A DNA stretch of 64,000 bases. Source: Cytophagaceae bacterium (lineage in GTDB: Bacteria; Bacteroidota; Bacteroidia; Cytophagales; Flexibacteraceae). The stretch lies in the NCBI GenBank assembly GCA_027485575.1, contig JAIXQU010000115.1, positions 1 to 64,000 of the forward strand. Direction: 5' to 3'. The notes under the pieces are model-generated. The model ran no database searches, was not told the origin of the DNA, and saw only the letters and a program-made list of their open reading frames with translations. Position 1 is the stretch's first letter. Each line of letters begins with the position of its first letter. Shown here one piece after another: positions 52,501 through 61,798 of this stretch. The position numbers and the translations under genes were made by a program.

Positions 52501-54506
52501 TCAAAGCCAACATTACAAACCAATCTTGCAATCGCTTTTGTGCTGTTTGCTGTAAATGAAAACCAGACATCATTGGCCTGACCTGGATTGCTGCCCGAAC
52601 AGGTGCCGGCAGGAACACTTTCTGTACTTCCAGCATTTGTCGCGTTGGTACCATTGCAGGTTGTGCTTACAGTTAAGGCAATGGCATCAAAACACTCATC
52701 GTTGGCGGGTGGATTAACAATAGAAATTGCATCCAGAAACTGAATGGTAAAATTTCCCGTTGTCCCATCTCGTCCATAGACTCTTAATAAATAAGTTGTT
52801 CCATCTACTAAAAATCCAATGTCTGATTTTTTTTCACCGGTACCCAAACCATCATTGCATGCAATGACAGTACCTTCTGGACAAATGTTCTGTCTCACAT
52901 CAAAAAGCACATCCAGGCTTCCAAGGCCATTGACAACCAATGTATCTATTTGAGCAGTTTTTGTAAAGCGATACCAAACATCATTCATTATGGAAGAGCC
53001 CGGGCCACCACAAGCAAAACCTGGTGCTGTTTGGGTTGCATTGTTGTTGTCTCCATTTGAAACAACCGCAGTATTGATATCGATTGGTGCGGTGCAATTG
53101 TCATTTGCCGGAGCATCTACATTTCCTTGTGTCAGGCAAATATTAAATGTTCCCTGTATCGTTTGTTTGCTATAAATTCTTACAAAATATGTGTTTCCAA
53201 CAGTCAGGTCACCTACAAAAACCTTTTCGGAAATATTGGCACCTCCTATGTCTGAACATCTAACATTTGTTGATGAAGCACAAGAACCAGACCTTAAATC
53301 AATGACAGCATCGAAAAGGCCAATTGGGCTTACCGTAATTGTATCTAAACCAGCTATCATATCAAATTTATACCAGACATCATCGTCTGCATTACCAGGA
53401 ATCGTATTGCACAAAACACCTGGCAAAGATTGGGTCGCATCTACAGTAGAACCCAGCACTGAAACACAAGTTAATGCCGGATTTAAAGTAATTGCACCAG
53501 CGCAATTGTTGTTTGCCGGTGCCGATTTAATTTTAATTGAAAATGCACCTCCAGCCCCATCAACACCGTAAGCCCTTACCAAATAATTTGTTCCATTTGG
53601 AAGAGCGGACAAACTAATTTTTTCAACACCTGAATTTCCGGCTGAATTTGAACAAACAACAGAACTACCTGCAGTACAATTGTTTGACCTTATCTCTAAT
53701 ACAAAATTCTCAGACGAAAACGGAGTTAAAACAAGTGAGTCCATCACCGCTGTTTTAGAAAAGCTATACCAAACATCATTTGCAGAAGTAGAAATTCCAG
53801 AACAGTTAACTGGTGCCAAGGATTGGGTGGCACCAATTGAGGTTCCATTTCTAATTTGGCCTGCAGTTAAGGGTAAAGCTGCAGTACATCCATCATTTGC
53901 CGGTGGTGGTAAAGTGGCGGCATTTTTAATTATGACCCTAAAATTGCATTCCACACCATCATATCCGTACACCCTGAATTTATACACTGTACCAACCGTT
54001 AAACCCAATGCTGATAGCATCATACCTTCGGTTTGGTTGTTTTGATTTACATCAGCATAATCGCTGCAAGTGATTAAATTCAGTCCGCCAGTAGGGGGAG
54101 GGCATGTTCCACTAAATAGTTCTACGACAATGTCATTTACTGGACTGGGGTCTGGGATTACTTTCAAAGTATCCATGCCGGTGGCATAGGTAAAACTAAA
54201 CCAAACGTCTTTTGATAAATTAGATGTGGAAAAGTTGCAGGTGTTTGCGCCGAACGATTCTGTTGCTCCGATATTGTTGTCAACAACGGGTACTCCTAAA
54301 GTTACCGTGGTTGCCCCTGTGCATTCATTGTTGGCAGTTGCAAAAACAGAATTTTGGGGGCTTTTATTTAAAAAAGAATTGGAAAGCAAATTGCCTTTTT
54401 TATGATTTTTTTCAGGATATGGGGCTGTTTGACTTTGGCCGAAAGCCTCAATTGAAAAAACAGAAAAACAGAAAAACAGAAAAAATGGGTAATAAAAGTA
54501 TCGCAT
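49584..54506 (-). CDS. Giant T9SS surface protein with PPC-like, GEVED and PKD-like repeats
   Basis: A 1640-residue exported protein. Order: signal peptide (to about 24); five PPC-like domains of about 130 residues (roughly 58-735), each opening AN(D/N)xC and containing NDVWY.F or DVWFSF and YxxRxYg; a GEVED-type domain (WIDFNQDGDFADAGEN, ending GEIEEYTVNI); six PKD-like repeats of about 85 residues opening NAGxDQxxC with xGxWTxxxG and VxNLxxGxNxFxWT; one different PKD-like repeat (GKDTVVC); and a T9SS type-A domain ending GIYLIRIEADS. No enzyme domain is visible, so it is probably an adhesin or matrix protein. A promoter lies at 54527-54557. Confidence 0.92.
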   Translation of the reverse strand: MRYFYYPFFLFFCFSVFSIEAFGQSQTAPYPEKNHKKGNLLSNSFLNKSPQNSVFATANNECTGATTVTLGVPVVDNNIGATESFGANTCNFSTSNLSKDVWFSFTYATGMDTLKVIPDPSPVNDIVVELFSGTCPPPTGGLNLITCSDYADVNQNNQTEGMMLSALGLTVGTVYKFRVYGYDGVECNFRVIIKNAATLPPPANDGCTAALPLTAGQIRNGTSIGATQSLAPVNCSGISTSANDVWYSFSKTAVMDSLVLTPFSSENFVLEIRSNNCTAGSSVVCSNSAGNSGVEKISLSALPNGTNYLVRAYGVDGAGGAFSIKIKSAPANNNCAGAITLNPALTCVSVLGSTVDATQSLPGVLCNTIPGNADDDVWYKFDMIAGLDTITVSPIGLFDAVIDLRSGSCASSTNVRCSDIGGANISEKVFVGDLTVGNTYFVRIYSKQTIQGTFNICLTQGNVDAPANDNCTAPIDINTAVVSNGDNNNATQTAPGFACGGPGSSIMNDVWYRFTKTAQIDTLVVNGLGSLDVLFDVRQNICPEGTVIACNDGLGTGEKKSDIGFLVDGTTYLLRVYGRDGTTGNFTIQFLDAISIVNPPANDECFDAIALTVSTTCNGTNATNAGSTESVPAGTCSGSNPGQANDVWFSFTANSTKAIARLVCNVGFDGAIQVYSGSCFGPTSLGCADAFLASIDPDFPSIEEVTLLNLIVGQQYYVRVYGKAAGTGSFSICVFNPNCNSTPSVLATNLTNILSNQAFTTQISSLTGSFQYETSTNQTIWNPIEEGSTAVDTLIGKSSVSNILYLRVKTRTNDCFPAFSNIVPVSIRCATPFANEPGPNRITRITFGSIDQTSSVNPLGGNVQDFSTLTTGLCRGNTYPLGITTGNGIDASNRMAWIDFNQDGDFADAGENVLNGAFITGATVTNNILIPATAALGSSRMRIAIIYNPTTISSNNPCETGPNDFGEIEEYTVNISAGLLANAGPNQSLCGTIATMAGNDPGAGATGLWTVVSGSGVFANPAAFGTIVSGLSAGPNVFKWTISNSCGSTNANVTITSSNVSANAGSDQSVCLATATLNAATPPNGNGVWSTLSGGASVTSPTVRNSAVTNLAIGENKFIWTVTSSIFGCLPVKDTVSITRSSDQFSALAGPDQAFCGNSTSLAATPPAVGSGIWTVVTGNATFVNNTSPATVVNGLNNGNTTLRWTVSNGTCPTKSDDVILTVTSPPNANAGSDQNVCTTSVALAGNPPGAGETGVWTKISGTGNVLQPAQNNSSVSNLSVGTNQFVWRLTRTGCPQDADTVTILRKSDPSTATVGNNQTLCGPNATLSATAPTSGLGVWTLVFGSGNISNSSQPNSTVSNLGFGANTFRWTVSDSPCPSSFADLIITNNLPARPNAGTDKTECTPNISLTATNIPTGLSGTWSLISGSGTILNSGNGAATVNNLGFGLNKFAFSVSVPLCASNVSDTITINREANPVNLGKDTVVCQNLQPTYTLIAPINMVSYTWSNNLSTPQIVVSSNGSYWVSVVTQGGCTFRDTANVSFVICGSVEDMLTKNEDIKIIPNPSQGKSKLGFNLPNSQKVSIDIYNMNGALVEKLNAEQTGGESSEVALPDNLIPGIYLIRIEADSISTSLRWVVQK

Positions 54507-54526
54507 GTTGTTTTATTAAAGTACCC

Positions 54527-54557
54527 CAAATAAAAAACAAATTACAACTCTTTCAAA
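54527..54557 (-). promoter_or_regulatory. Probable promoter of the giant T9SS gene
   Basis: Minus strand: TTTG, 19 bases, TTTATTTG. The upstream box is perfect with one mismatch in the -7 box, and spacing is exactly 19. Implied start near 54520, with a short leader of about 14 bases. Confidence 0.52.
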
Positions 54558-54618
54558 GCAAGTGAGTTGCCAACAGTGAAATAGATAATATAAACTGATA
54601 AAAGAACACCCGGAATCT

Positions 54619-55881
54619 TTAATTCAATAACAAATAACACATGCTTCCTCCCAAATATCCGGAAAAAGCAAGGAGTGAAATTCTTTTAGTGTACCATAAA
54701 AAATCGATCTTTTCCATCCCCATGGCAGCTACGCCCGCTGCAGATCCAATTATCAAAATACTTCCACCTGTTCCTGCGGCATATGCTAGGAAAATCCAGA
54801 AAGAATCATCCATTGGAATGGTTTGTAAATCGTACATAGCAATGGATGCTGCGACTAGTGGAACATTGTCAACAACTGCCGAACCCAGACCTATTACAAA
54901 TACAATGAGACTTTTGTTTCCCAAAGTTTTATCTAAAAGCTGAGCAAAATCTTTCATTGCTCCACAGGTTTCCAAAGCACTAACCGCCAATAAGATTCCA
55001 AGAAAAAACAAAATACTTGGCGTATCTATTTTAGCCAAAGCATGACCAGGAGTATATATAGAACGGGAGTGGGGTTCTTTTGATTTGTGGATCCATTCAG
55101 TTAAGGCCCATAAAATACTTAATGCAAGCAAAATACCCATGTAAGGCGGTAAATGAGTTATATTTTTAAAAACTGGCACAAGCAACAATCCGCTCAAACC
55201 AATTATTAAAATCAAAACCTCGCCATCAACTTTTTCTGATTCCTGATTTGCTTTAGCCGGGATTACTTTTTCTTTTCCGATAAAAAAACTAACCAATACC
55301 AATGGAATAAGTAAATTGATCAAGCTTGGCAAAAAAAGTTTAGAAATTACTCCCATCGAAGAAACATTTCCTGAAACCCATAACATGGTCGTAGTAACAT
55401 CGCCAATTGGAGACCAGGCACCTCCGGCATTTGCCGCAATAACGACCATTGAAACCATGTAAAGCCTTGCTTTAATGTTGACTACCAACTTTCTGCAAAG
55501 TGAGACCATTACTATTGTAGTAGTCAGATTGTCTAAAACAGCCGAAAGGAAAAAGGAAATTATTGAAAAAATCCAGACCAACTCAATCATATTATTGGCC
55601 TTAATCCTTGAGGTCACAATTCTAAACCCATTGTGAGAATCGATTACCTCAACTATGGTCATTGCTCCCAGCAGGAAAAATAGAATTTCAGAAATGCCCG
55701 CTAAATGGTGTGAAAGGGAATCTAATAAAAGCTGATTTGAAATGCCATTTCCAAAGGACAGAAACACCCAACAAATAATTCCTGTTGCTAATGCAGAGGC
55801 TGTTTTATTGATGTGAATCTTCTCTTCAAAGATTATCAAAAGATAGCCAAAGAGAAAAAAAACAACAATGGTACTGTTCAA
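54619..55881 (-). CDS. nhaD: NhaD-family Na+/H+ antiporter
   Basis: A 420-residue membrane antiporter of the NhaD type within the ion-transporter superfamily, exchanging sodium for protons in alkaline or salty conditions. Landmarks: FFLLGAMTIVEVIDSH, AVLDNLTTTIVMVSL, ANAGGAWSPIGDVTTTMLW, the second half's GLGSAVVDNVPLVAA and GTGGSILIIGSAAG. Eleven or twelve hydrophobic segments. The start is TTG 55881, 32 bp after pyrE, making it the last gene of the minus-strand run. Confidence 0.93.
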   Translation of the reverse strand: MNSTIVVFFLFGYLLIIFEEKIHINKTASALATGIICWVFLSFGNGISNQLLLDSLSHHLAGISEILFFLLGAMTIVEVIDSHNGFRIVTSRIKANNMIELVWIFSIISFFLSAVLDNLTTTIVMVSLCRKLVVNIKARLYMVSMVVIAANAGGAWSPIGDVTTTMLWVSGNVSSMGVISKLFLPSLINLLIPLVLVSFFIGKEKVIPAKANQESEKVDGEVLILIIGLSGLLLVPVFKNITHLPPYMGILLALSILWALTEWIHKSKEPHSRSIYTPGHALAKIDTPSILFFLGILLAVSALETCGAMKDFAQLLDKTLGNKSLIVFVIGLGSAVVDNVPLVAASIAMYDLQTIPMDDSFWIFLAYAAGTGGSILIIGSAAGVAAMGMEKIDFLWYTKRISLLAFSGYLGGSMCYLLLN

Positions 55882-55913
55882 TGATACCTACGGTTCAAGT
55901 GTGCTAAAAAAAT

Positions 55914-56552
55914 CTACCACTTGGAAGGATTCTTTCTCCATTGCTCAAGTGCGTTAACGTCTTGTTCCTTAATAATTCCCTTTTGTAAGGCGATAGAAAT
56001 AAGACTTAGATAATCTGTTAGTGGGAAACATTTTATTCCAGCTTTATCAAATGATTCCCATGCTTCAGGAAAGCCATAGGTAAAAACCGAAACCATCCCT
56101 AAAACTTCAGCACCTCCTTCCTGCAAAGCCTCAACGGCTCTTAAAGAACTTTTTCCAGTTGAAATCAAGTCTTCAACAACTACCACTTTTTGACCTTCCT
56201 GGATATGTCCTTCTATCAGATTCCTCAATCCATGACCCTTGGGCTCTGCCCTCACATAAACAAAAGAAACACCTATTTCATCAGCAGTAAGTGCACCTTG
56301 TGGTATTCCACCGGTTGCCACACCGGCTATACAATCGACAGTAGGGAAATTGTTGATTATCAATGAAACAAGTTGGTTTTTAATATAGGTCCTGACCTGG
56401 GGAAATGACAATGTCACCCTATTGTCAGTATAAATTGGTGATTTCCAACCAGAAGCCCAGGTGTAAGGTTGTTCTAGATTAAATTTAACAGCCTGGCAAT
56501 CCAAAAGAAAACCTGCTACTGTATTGGCTACTTGTTGTTGGAAAATCTGCAT
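55914..56552 (-). CDS. pyrE: Orotate phosphoribosyltransferase
   Basis: A 212-residue PyrE, converting orotate and PRPP to OMP in pyrimidine synthesis. Visible are the substrate-side WASGWKSPIYTDNR, the flexible-loop region VRAEPKGHGLRNLIEG and the PRPP motif VVVVEDLISTGKSSL. Length is normal. A likely own promoter (TTTT-N19-TAATTTTG, 56584-56614) lies in the 101-bp gap to folD, so it may be transcribed both alone and with the upstream genes. Confidence 0.96.
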   Translation of the reverse strand: MQIFQQQVANTVAGFLLDCQAVKFNLEQPYTWASGWKSPIYTDNRVTLSFPQVRTYIKNQLVSLIINNFPTVDCIAGVATGGIPQGALTADEIGVSFVYVRAEPKGHGLRNLIEGHIQEGQKVVVVEDLISTGKSSLRAVEALQEGGAEVLGMVSVFTYGFPEAWESFDKAGIKCFPLTDYLSLISIALQKGIIKEQDVNALEQWRKNPSKW

Positions 56553-56583
56553 TTTTTTATATAAATCTGGCGTATAAACATTG

Positions 56584-56614
56584 CAAAATTAGAAGCATTG
56601 CTGGGTTTTGAAAA
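56584..56614 (-). promoter_or_regulatory. Probable pyrE promoter
   Basis: Minus strand: TTTT, 19 bases, TAATTTTG. The -7 box is a perfect TAnnTTTG; the upstream box has one mismatch. Leader about 25 bases. Confidence 0.48.
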
Positions 56615-56653
56615 AGAATGAATAAATATTTCATATTCTCCAAAGAGAGGATT

Positions 56654-57535
56654 CTAATTTCGATTCATTTGATTTTTGGCAGCCATTAATGTGTTTTCCA
56701 TTAAGGCAATAATAGTCATAGGACCTACACCTCCCGGAACAGGCGTTATTGCAGCGCACTTGGGTGCTACGTTCATATAATCAACATCTCCAACCAATCG
56801 GAATCCGGATTTTTTTGTTTCATCCTTTATTCTTGAGATTCCAACATCTATAACAACTGCCCCTTGTTTCACAAAATCGGAAGTTACAAACTCAGGAATG
56901 CCTAACGCTGCAACCAATATATCGGCCTGAATGGCTAAATCTTTTATATTCTTTGTCTTACTGTGGCAAATTGTAACGGTTGCATTGCCGGGATTGCTGT
57001 TTCTGGACAACAGCAAACTCATCGGGAGTCCAACAATCTGACTTCTGCCAAGAACAACTACATGCTTTCCTTCCGTATCAATATTGTAATACTTCAATAA
57101 CTTAATTATGCCCCAAGGTGTAGCAGAGGCGAAAGCAGGTTGACCTTTTGCCATTTTTCCTAAGTTTATAGGGTGAAACCCATCTACATCTTTTTCAGGC
57201 TTTACAGATTCGATTATCCGGTCTACTGATATATGAGAAGGGAGAGGTAATTGAACAATAAATCCGTGTATCGAAGGGTCCGAATTCAATTTCTCAATTT
57301 CACCCAACAACTCCTCCTCTGAAATGGATTCTTCAAATCGAAATAAGGAAGACTGAAAACCAATTTTTTTGCAGGCTTCCATTTTTGCGGCAACATATGT
57401 TTCACTGGGACCACTTTTCCCCACCATTAAGGCAGCAAGATGGGGTTTTAGTTTATGGACCCTTTCAAATTCAGCAACCTCTTTTGAAAGCGATTCTGAA
57501 AAAAAATTGGCTGCTATTTTTCCATCTAAAATCAT
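56654..57535 (-). CDS. folD: Methylenetetrahydrofolate dehydrogenase / cyclohydrolase
   Basis: A 293-residue FolD, carrying one-carbon units between 5,10-methylene- and 10-formyl-tetrahydrofolate. Motifs: YVAAKMEACKKIGF with the catalytic lysine, GFIVQLPLPSHI, KDVDGFHPINLG, the NADP fold VVLGRSQIVGLPMSLLL and PVPGGVGPMTI. Two small differences from the textbook NADP signature (GRSxIVGxP) are within family variation. It begins 16 bp after lepA ends, in the same minus-strand run. Confidence 0.96.
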   Translation of the reverse strand: MILDGKIAANFFSESLSKEVAEFERVHKLKPHLAALMVGKSGPSETYVAAKMEACKKIGFQSSLFRFEESISEEELLGEIEKLNSDPSIHGFIVQLPLPSHISVDRIIESVKPEKDVDGFHPINLGKMAKGQPAFASATPWGIIKLLKYYNIDTEGKHVVVLGRSQIVGLPMSLLLSRNSNPGNATVTICHSKTKNIKDLAIQADILVAALGIPEFVTSDFVKQGAVVIDVGISRIKDETKKSGFRLVGDVDYMNVAPKCAAITPVPGGVGPMTIIALMENTLMAAKNQMNRN

Positions 57536-57551
57536 TAATACTTGTTTTTTA

Positions 57552-59339
57552 TTAATCCAATTTCAAAACAGCCATAAATGCCTCTTGAGGAATTTCTACA
57601 TTTCCGACCTGACGCATTCTCTTTTTTCCTTTTTTCTGTTTTTCCAAAAGTTTCCTTTTCCTACTGATATCACCTCCATAACATTTTGCCAAAACATCTT
57701 TGCGCATTGCTTTTACCGTTTCTCTGGCAATAATTTTAGCTCCAATTGCTGCCTGAACGGCAATTTCAAACATTTGTCTGGGAATAAGTTCCCTGAGCTT
57801 TTCGCATAGTCTCTTACCCCATTCATAGGCCTTCTCTCTATGTACAATTGCCGAAAGTGCGTCAACTTTCTCTCCATTCAGCATAATATCAAGCTTGACC
57901 ATTGTGCTTTCTTTGAAACCAATTAACTCATAATCTAGAGAAGCATACCCTCTGGAAATCGTTTTTAATTTGTCAAAAAAATCGAAAACAATTTCTGACA
58001 AAGGCAACTCAAACTGAAGTTCAACTCTATCGGTTGTTAAATAGACCTGATTTTTTATAATGCCCCGCTTATCCATGCAAAGACCAATGATTCCACCAAC
58101 ATAATCAGACTTTGTAATTATCTGGGCTTTTATGAATGGCTCTTCAACTCTATCAAGAAAATTCGGGTCGGGAAGTTCGCTTGGGGCATTTACAACTAAA
58201 AGTTCATTTTTTGTAGTGTAGGCCTTAAATTGAACTGAAGGAACCGTTGTAATGACTGTCATTCCAAATTCTCTTTCCAGCCTCTCTTGAACGATTTCCA
58301 TATGGAGCATTCCTAAAAACCCACAACGGAACCCAAACCCTAAGGCTGCAGAGGTTTCCGGCTCCCAAACCAATGAGGCATCATTTAATTGAAGCTTTTC
58401 CATTGAGGCCCTTAATTCCTCAAATTCTGATGTTTCAACAGGATAAATTCCTGCAAAAACCATTGGTTTTACATCCTCAAAACCCTGAATTGCCGATTTA
58501 CAAGGATTTGTTGATTGGGTAATGGTATCACCCACTTTCACCTCTTTGGCTTCTTTAATCCCAGAAATCAAATAACCCACATTACCCGCTTCCATTACGG
58601 TTTGAGCTTCCTGGGTTAGTTTAAGAACTCCTACCTCATCCGCAAAGTATTCTTTGCCGGTTGCCATAAACTTAATTCTATCTCCTTTAGAAATTCTGCC
58701 GTTAAATATCCGAAAATAGACCTCTATTCCTCTAAAAGAATTATAAACCGAATCGAAAATCAATGCTTGTAAGGGAGCTTCCGGATCGCCTTTTGGGTGC
58801 GGAATTCTTTCGATGACCGCATTTAGAATTTCTTCAATTCCAATTCCGGCTTTACCGCTTGCGTGAATAATTTCCTCCCGCTTACATCCCAATAAATCAA
58901 CCATTTCATCCTTAACCTCATCTGGCATGGCACCAGGTAGATCTACCTTATTTAAAACAGGAATTATCTCCAGATCATTACCCATAGCCAAGTAAAGATT
59001 TGAAATGGTTTGAGCTTCAATGCCTTGAGATGCATCAACTAAAAGCAACGCTCCTTCACATGCAGCAATAGACCTGGAGACTTCATAAGAGAAATCAACA
59101 TGGCCAGGTGTATCTATGAGGTTGAAAATATAGTTTTCTCCCTTGTAAGGATAAACCATTTGTATAGCATGACTTTTGATGGTAATCCCTCTTTCTCGTT
59201 CAAGGTCCATGTCATCAAGCAGTTGAGCCTGCATGTGCCTCTTATCAACAGTTTGAGTAAACTCTAAAAGTCTATCAGCGAGTGTGCTCTTTCCGTGGTC
59301 GATATGAGCAATTATACAAAAATTCCTTATGTTTTTCAT
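57552..59339 (-). CDS. lepA: Elongation factor 4 (LepA)
   Basis: A 595-residue LepA GTPase, which acts on stalled or assembling ribosomes. The G1 loop [32 protein letters not shown] and NKVDLPGA are clear. The LepA-specific C-terminal domain is present ([37 protein letters not shown]). Full length. Its ATG overlaps the wzc stop as ATGA, so its translation is probably coupled to a polysaccharide gene, an unusual neighbour for LepA. Confidence 0.97.
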   Translation of the reverse strand: MKNIRNFCIIAHIDHGKSTLADRLLEFTQTVDKRHMQAQLLDDMDLERERGITIKSHAIQMVYPYKGENYIFNLIDTPGHVDFSYEVSRSIAACEGALLLVDASQGIEAQTISNLYLAMGNDLEIIPVLNKVDLPGAMPDEVKDEMVDLLGCKREEIIHASGKAGIGIEEILNAVIERIPHPKGDPEAPLQALIFDSVYNSFRGIEVYFRIFNGRISKGDRIKFMATGKEYFADEVGVLKLTQEAQTVMEAGNVGYLISGIKEAKEVKVGDTITQSTNPCKSAIQGFEDVKPMVFAGIYPVETSEFEELRASMEKLQLNDASLVWEPETSAALGFGFRCGFLGMLHMEIVQERLEREFGMTVITTVPSVQFKAYTTKNELLVVNAPSELPDPNFLDRVEEPFIKAQIITKSDYVGGIIGLCMDKRGIIKNQVYLTTDRVELQFELPLSEIVFDFFDKLKTISRGYASLDYELIGFKESTMVKLDIMLNGEKVDALSAIVHREKAYEWGKRLCEKLRELIPRQMFEIAVQAAIGAKIIARETVKAMRKDVLAKCYGGDISRKRKLLEKQKKGKKRMRQVGNVEIPQEAFMAVLKLD

Positions 59340-61798
59340 GTATCTTTAGCAGTTCCGGATTTGTCCTTGGTAACAATATTTTTGAACCAATCCAAATTAA
59401 CATTGGTTTCTGGCGCATCATCTGAGTAATAACCAGACCCATATCCGTAACCGTAACCGTATCCATATCCGTATGTTTTGAAATTATCCAAGCTATTCAG
59501 AATGGTAGCTAAATTTCTAAAGCCATTCACTCTTATTAGTTTGTTAACATTTTTCAAGTATGACTTTTTTGAGTATTCAGACCTTACCACATAAATGGGC
59601 AAATCTGCTTTTTGCATAATAAGAATTCCATCCGTAACCAATCCAACTGGAGGACTATCAATAATAATCACGTCATAGTCCTTGTGCAATATTTCAAAAA
59701 TGCTGTTTAGTTGAGGACGCATTATCAACTCTGATGGGTTAGGGGGTACTGGTCCGGCAGAGATGATATCCAGATTTTCCAGCGATGTTTTAGAAATACA
59801 TTCCTTAACTTCATTCCTTCCAATCAACATTGTGCTCATTCCAATATCATTACTGACATCAAATGCAAGATGAAGTTTTGGTTTCCTCATATCCATGTCC
59901 AACATGATGACGCGTTGATTTGACATGGCCAATACACCGCCAAGATTAATAGCAAAAAATGTTTTCCCTTCTCCAGCGACCGTACTTGTAACGGAAATAA
60001 TTTTCTTTTTCTCAGGAATAATGAAGTCAATATTTGTCCTGATTGACCTCAAGGATTCACTTATGGCCGATTTAGGATTTTTATCTACAACCAACCGGGC
60101 AATCCTAAGTTTCTCCTTGGAGTAAACCGGAACAATACCCAAGACTGGCGCAGAAGAATTGACCTCCAGCTCTTTTTGAGTAACGACTGTATCCTGAAGT
60201 AAATATCTTACGACAATTAGACCAATTCCGGAAATAACACCAATAATAATCCAGGTACTATAAACCGAACCCTTTTGAGGAATCAGTGGAACTGTAGGCA
60301 GGTTGGCAGGTGCCAGAATTTGAAAATTAGGAATGGTTCCTGCTTTGGCAATTTCAAATTCAGCTTTTTTCTCGATAAACATCAAATAGTACTTTTCGTT
60401 TATTGAAAAAAACCTTTTGATTTGGGTCAACTCTTTCTCCTTTGATGGTAAAGAAAGAAACTCAACCTCTAATCGCTCTAATTCAGTATTCAGCTCCTGA
60501 ATTTTTTTAGCATTTGTCATTTTGGTAATGGCAATTACTGAATTTATATCCTTTTTGAGGTCCTCAATTTTCTGTGCAGAAATTCGAAAGGCTGCTGTAG
60601 ATTCTTTGGCATTATACAACATCAATGCCTGCTGATTCAGCAAAAGGTTCAATTGTTTTGCAAGGTCAACCAGATTCGGGTCGTTGATATAATTGAGCGA
60701 CGGAAAAACTTGTTTTTTACCTGGATTCTGGGAAAAACTCTCTATCAATTTCTCAAGATCGGCTATCTGTACTCTCTGTAACTCAAGCTCAAATTTCTTA
60801 ACTACAAGTTCATCTGATTTAGATTTTATTTTGTCACCAGTAACATTAACATCAGAAATTTTATTTCTTTTAATAAAATCTTGCATTTTTTGTTCGGAGG
60901 CATCTAGTTTTTTTGCTGTAGCATCCATCTGTTGCTCCAAAAACGTCAAAGTCTGCTCGTTCGCAAGATTTTTATTTGCCAGGGTTTGTTGTCTGTAAAT
61001 GGTATCAATAACGTTTACAATATCTTGCGCTTTTTGAGGAGAATTGTCCTGAAAACCAACTCTAATTGTGTTGGCTGCAGCATTTAATATATATGCATTT
61101 GTTCCCCTTGACAAAAAATCTACCAGAAACTGCTTGGAATTTAATGTAAATAAATACTTCTGTCCATTACATTCCGGCGAATAAAACTTAGTTAATGTTA
61201 CCTTAAATTTTAAGAATTCATTTTCATAAGCGGTATTAAATTTGAAAATCTCAGAGTTTTCAACCCCAACCAAATCATATTTCATTATATACTGCTTGTC
61301 ATCTATAAACTCCAAGCTAATTGGGACATTATAAAATGCACTATTTTTTACTTCATAAACAACTTTAAAAGGAGTTATTGTATAAAGTTCGCTTGAAAGA
61401 AAATTACCAGATTGTTGATAAGTAACACTTAAATCAATTTTCTCAAGAACCTGCTCATACAAAACCTGGGATTTAATTATCTCTATCTCCCCGACCAAAT
61501 TTGCCCCTGAGCCTTCATCGTCCTTTAAGCCTAACAGTTCGTCAGCTCTTTTCTGAATATCAAGCTTCAAAATAGAATAGGACTCATAAATTGGCTTTGT
61601 ATACCGCAGATATAAATACGCTCCGGATAACGACATTACCACGAAGAGAATAATCCACCATAAGCTTTTATTTAATATGGCGAGTAACTTTTCTAAGTCT
61701 ATTCCGCCAATACCCCCACCAGAGTTTAATTCAGATGGTATATCAGAAAAGCCAACTGGCATGTTGGAATTTGATTCTTTGCCAAACCCATTTGTCAT
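59336..61798 (-). CDS. wzc: Wzc-type polysaccharide co-polymerase / tyrosine autokinase
   Basis: An 820-residue inner-membrane protein controlling polysaccharide chain length and export. It has a Wzz-like periplasmic region between two membrane segments (about 34-54 and 510-530) with long coiled-coil helices (about 265-480), and a cytoplasmic BY-kinase: [17 protein letters not shown] (Walker A, near 605), MLDMDMRKP (A') and [10 protein letters not shown] (Walker B). The tail is tyrosine-rich, with a YG repeat (about 775-790) as the autophosphorylation cluster. It overlaps wza and lepA by 4 bp each. Confidence 0.94.
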   Translation of the reverse strand: MTNGFGKESNSNMPVGFSDIPSELNSGGGIGGIDLEKLLAILNKSLWWIILFVVMSLSGAYLYLRYTKPIYESYSILKLDIQKRADELLGLKDDEGSGANLVGEIEIIKSQVLYEQVLEKIDLSVTYQQSGNFLSSELYTITPFKVVYEVKNSAFYNVPISLEFIDDKQYIMKYDLVGVENSEIFKFNTAYENEFLKFKVTLTKFYSPECNGQKYLFTLNSKQFLVDFLSRGTNAYILNAAANTIRVGFQDNSPQKAQDIVNVIDTIYRQQTLANKNLANEQTLTFLEQQMDATAKKLDASEQKMQDFIKRNKISDVNVTGDKIKSKSDELVVKKFELELQRVQIADLEKLIESFSQNPGKKQVFPSLNYINDPNLVDLAKQLNLLLNQQALMLYNAKESTAAFRISAQKIEDLKKDINSVIAITKMTNAKKIQELNTELERLEVEFLSLPSKEKELTQIKRFFSINEKYYLMFIEKKAEFEIAKAGTIPNFQILAPANLPTVPLIPQKGSVYSTWIIIGVISGIGLIVVRYLLQDTVVTQKELEVNSSAPVLGIVPVYSKEKLRIARLVVDKNPKSAISESLRSIRTNIDFIIPEKKKIISVTSTVAGEGKTFFAINLGGVLAMSNQRVIMLDMDMRKPKLHLAFDVSNDIGMSTMLIGRNEVKECISKTSLENLDIISAGPVPPNPSELIMRPQLNSIFEILHKDYDVIIIDSPPVGLVTDGILIMQKADLPIYVVRSEYSKKSYLKNVNKLIRVNGFRNLATILNSLDNFKTYGYGYGYGYGYGSGYYSDDAPETNVNLDWFKNIVTKDKSGTAKDT
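59439..59474. repeat. Hexanucleotide tandem repeat in the wzc tail
   Basis: Six imperfect copies of CC(A/G)TA(T/A) in a row on the plus strand, coding Tyr-Gly pairs on the minus strand. Unit length is a multiple of three, so copy-number change would keep the frame and alter the number of tyrosines. Confidence 0.8.

Noticed and set aside
53191-53571. 126-codon plus-strand frame in the giant T9SS gene (others at 50092 and 51319)
   Set aside because: Antisense to repetitive coding DNA; the repeats on the real strand generate matching open frames.
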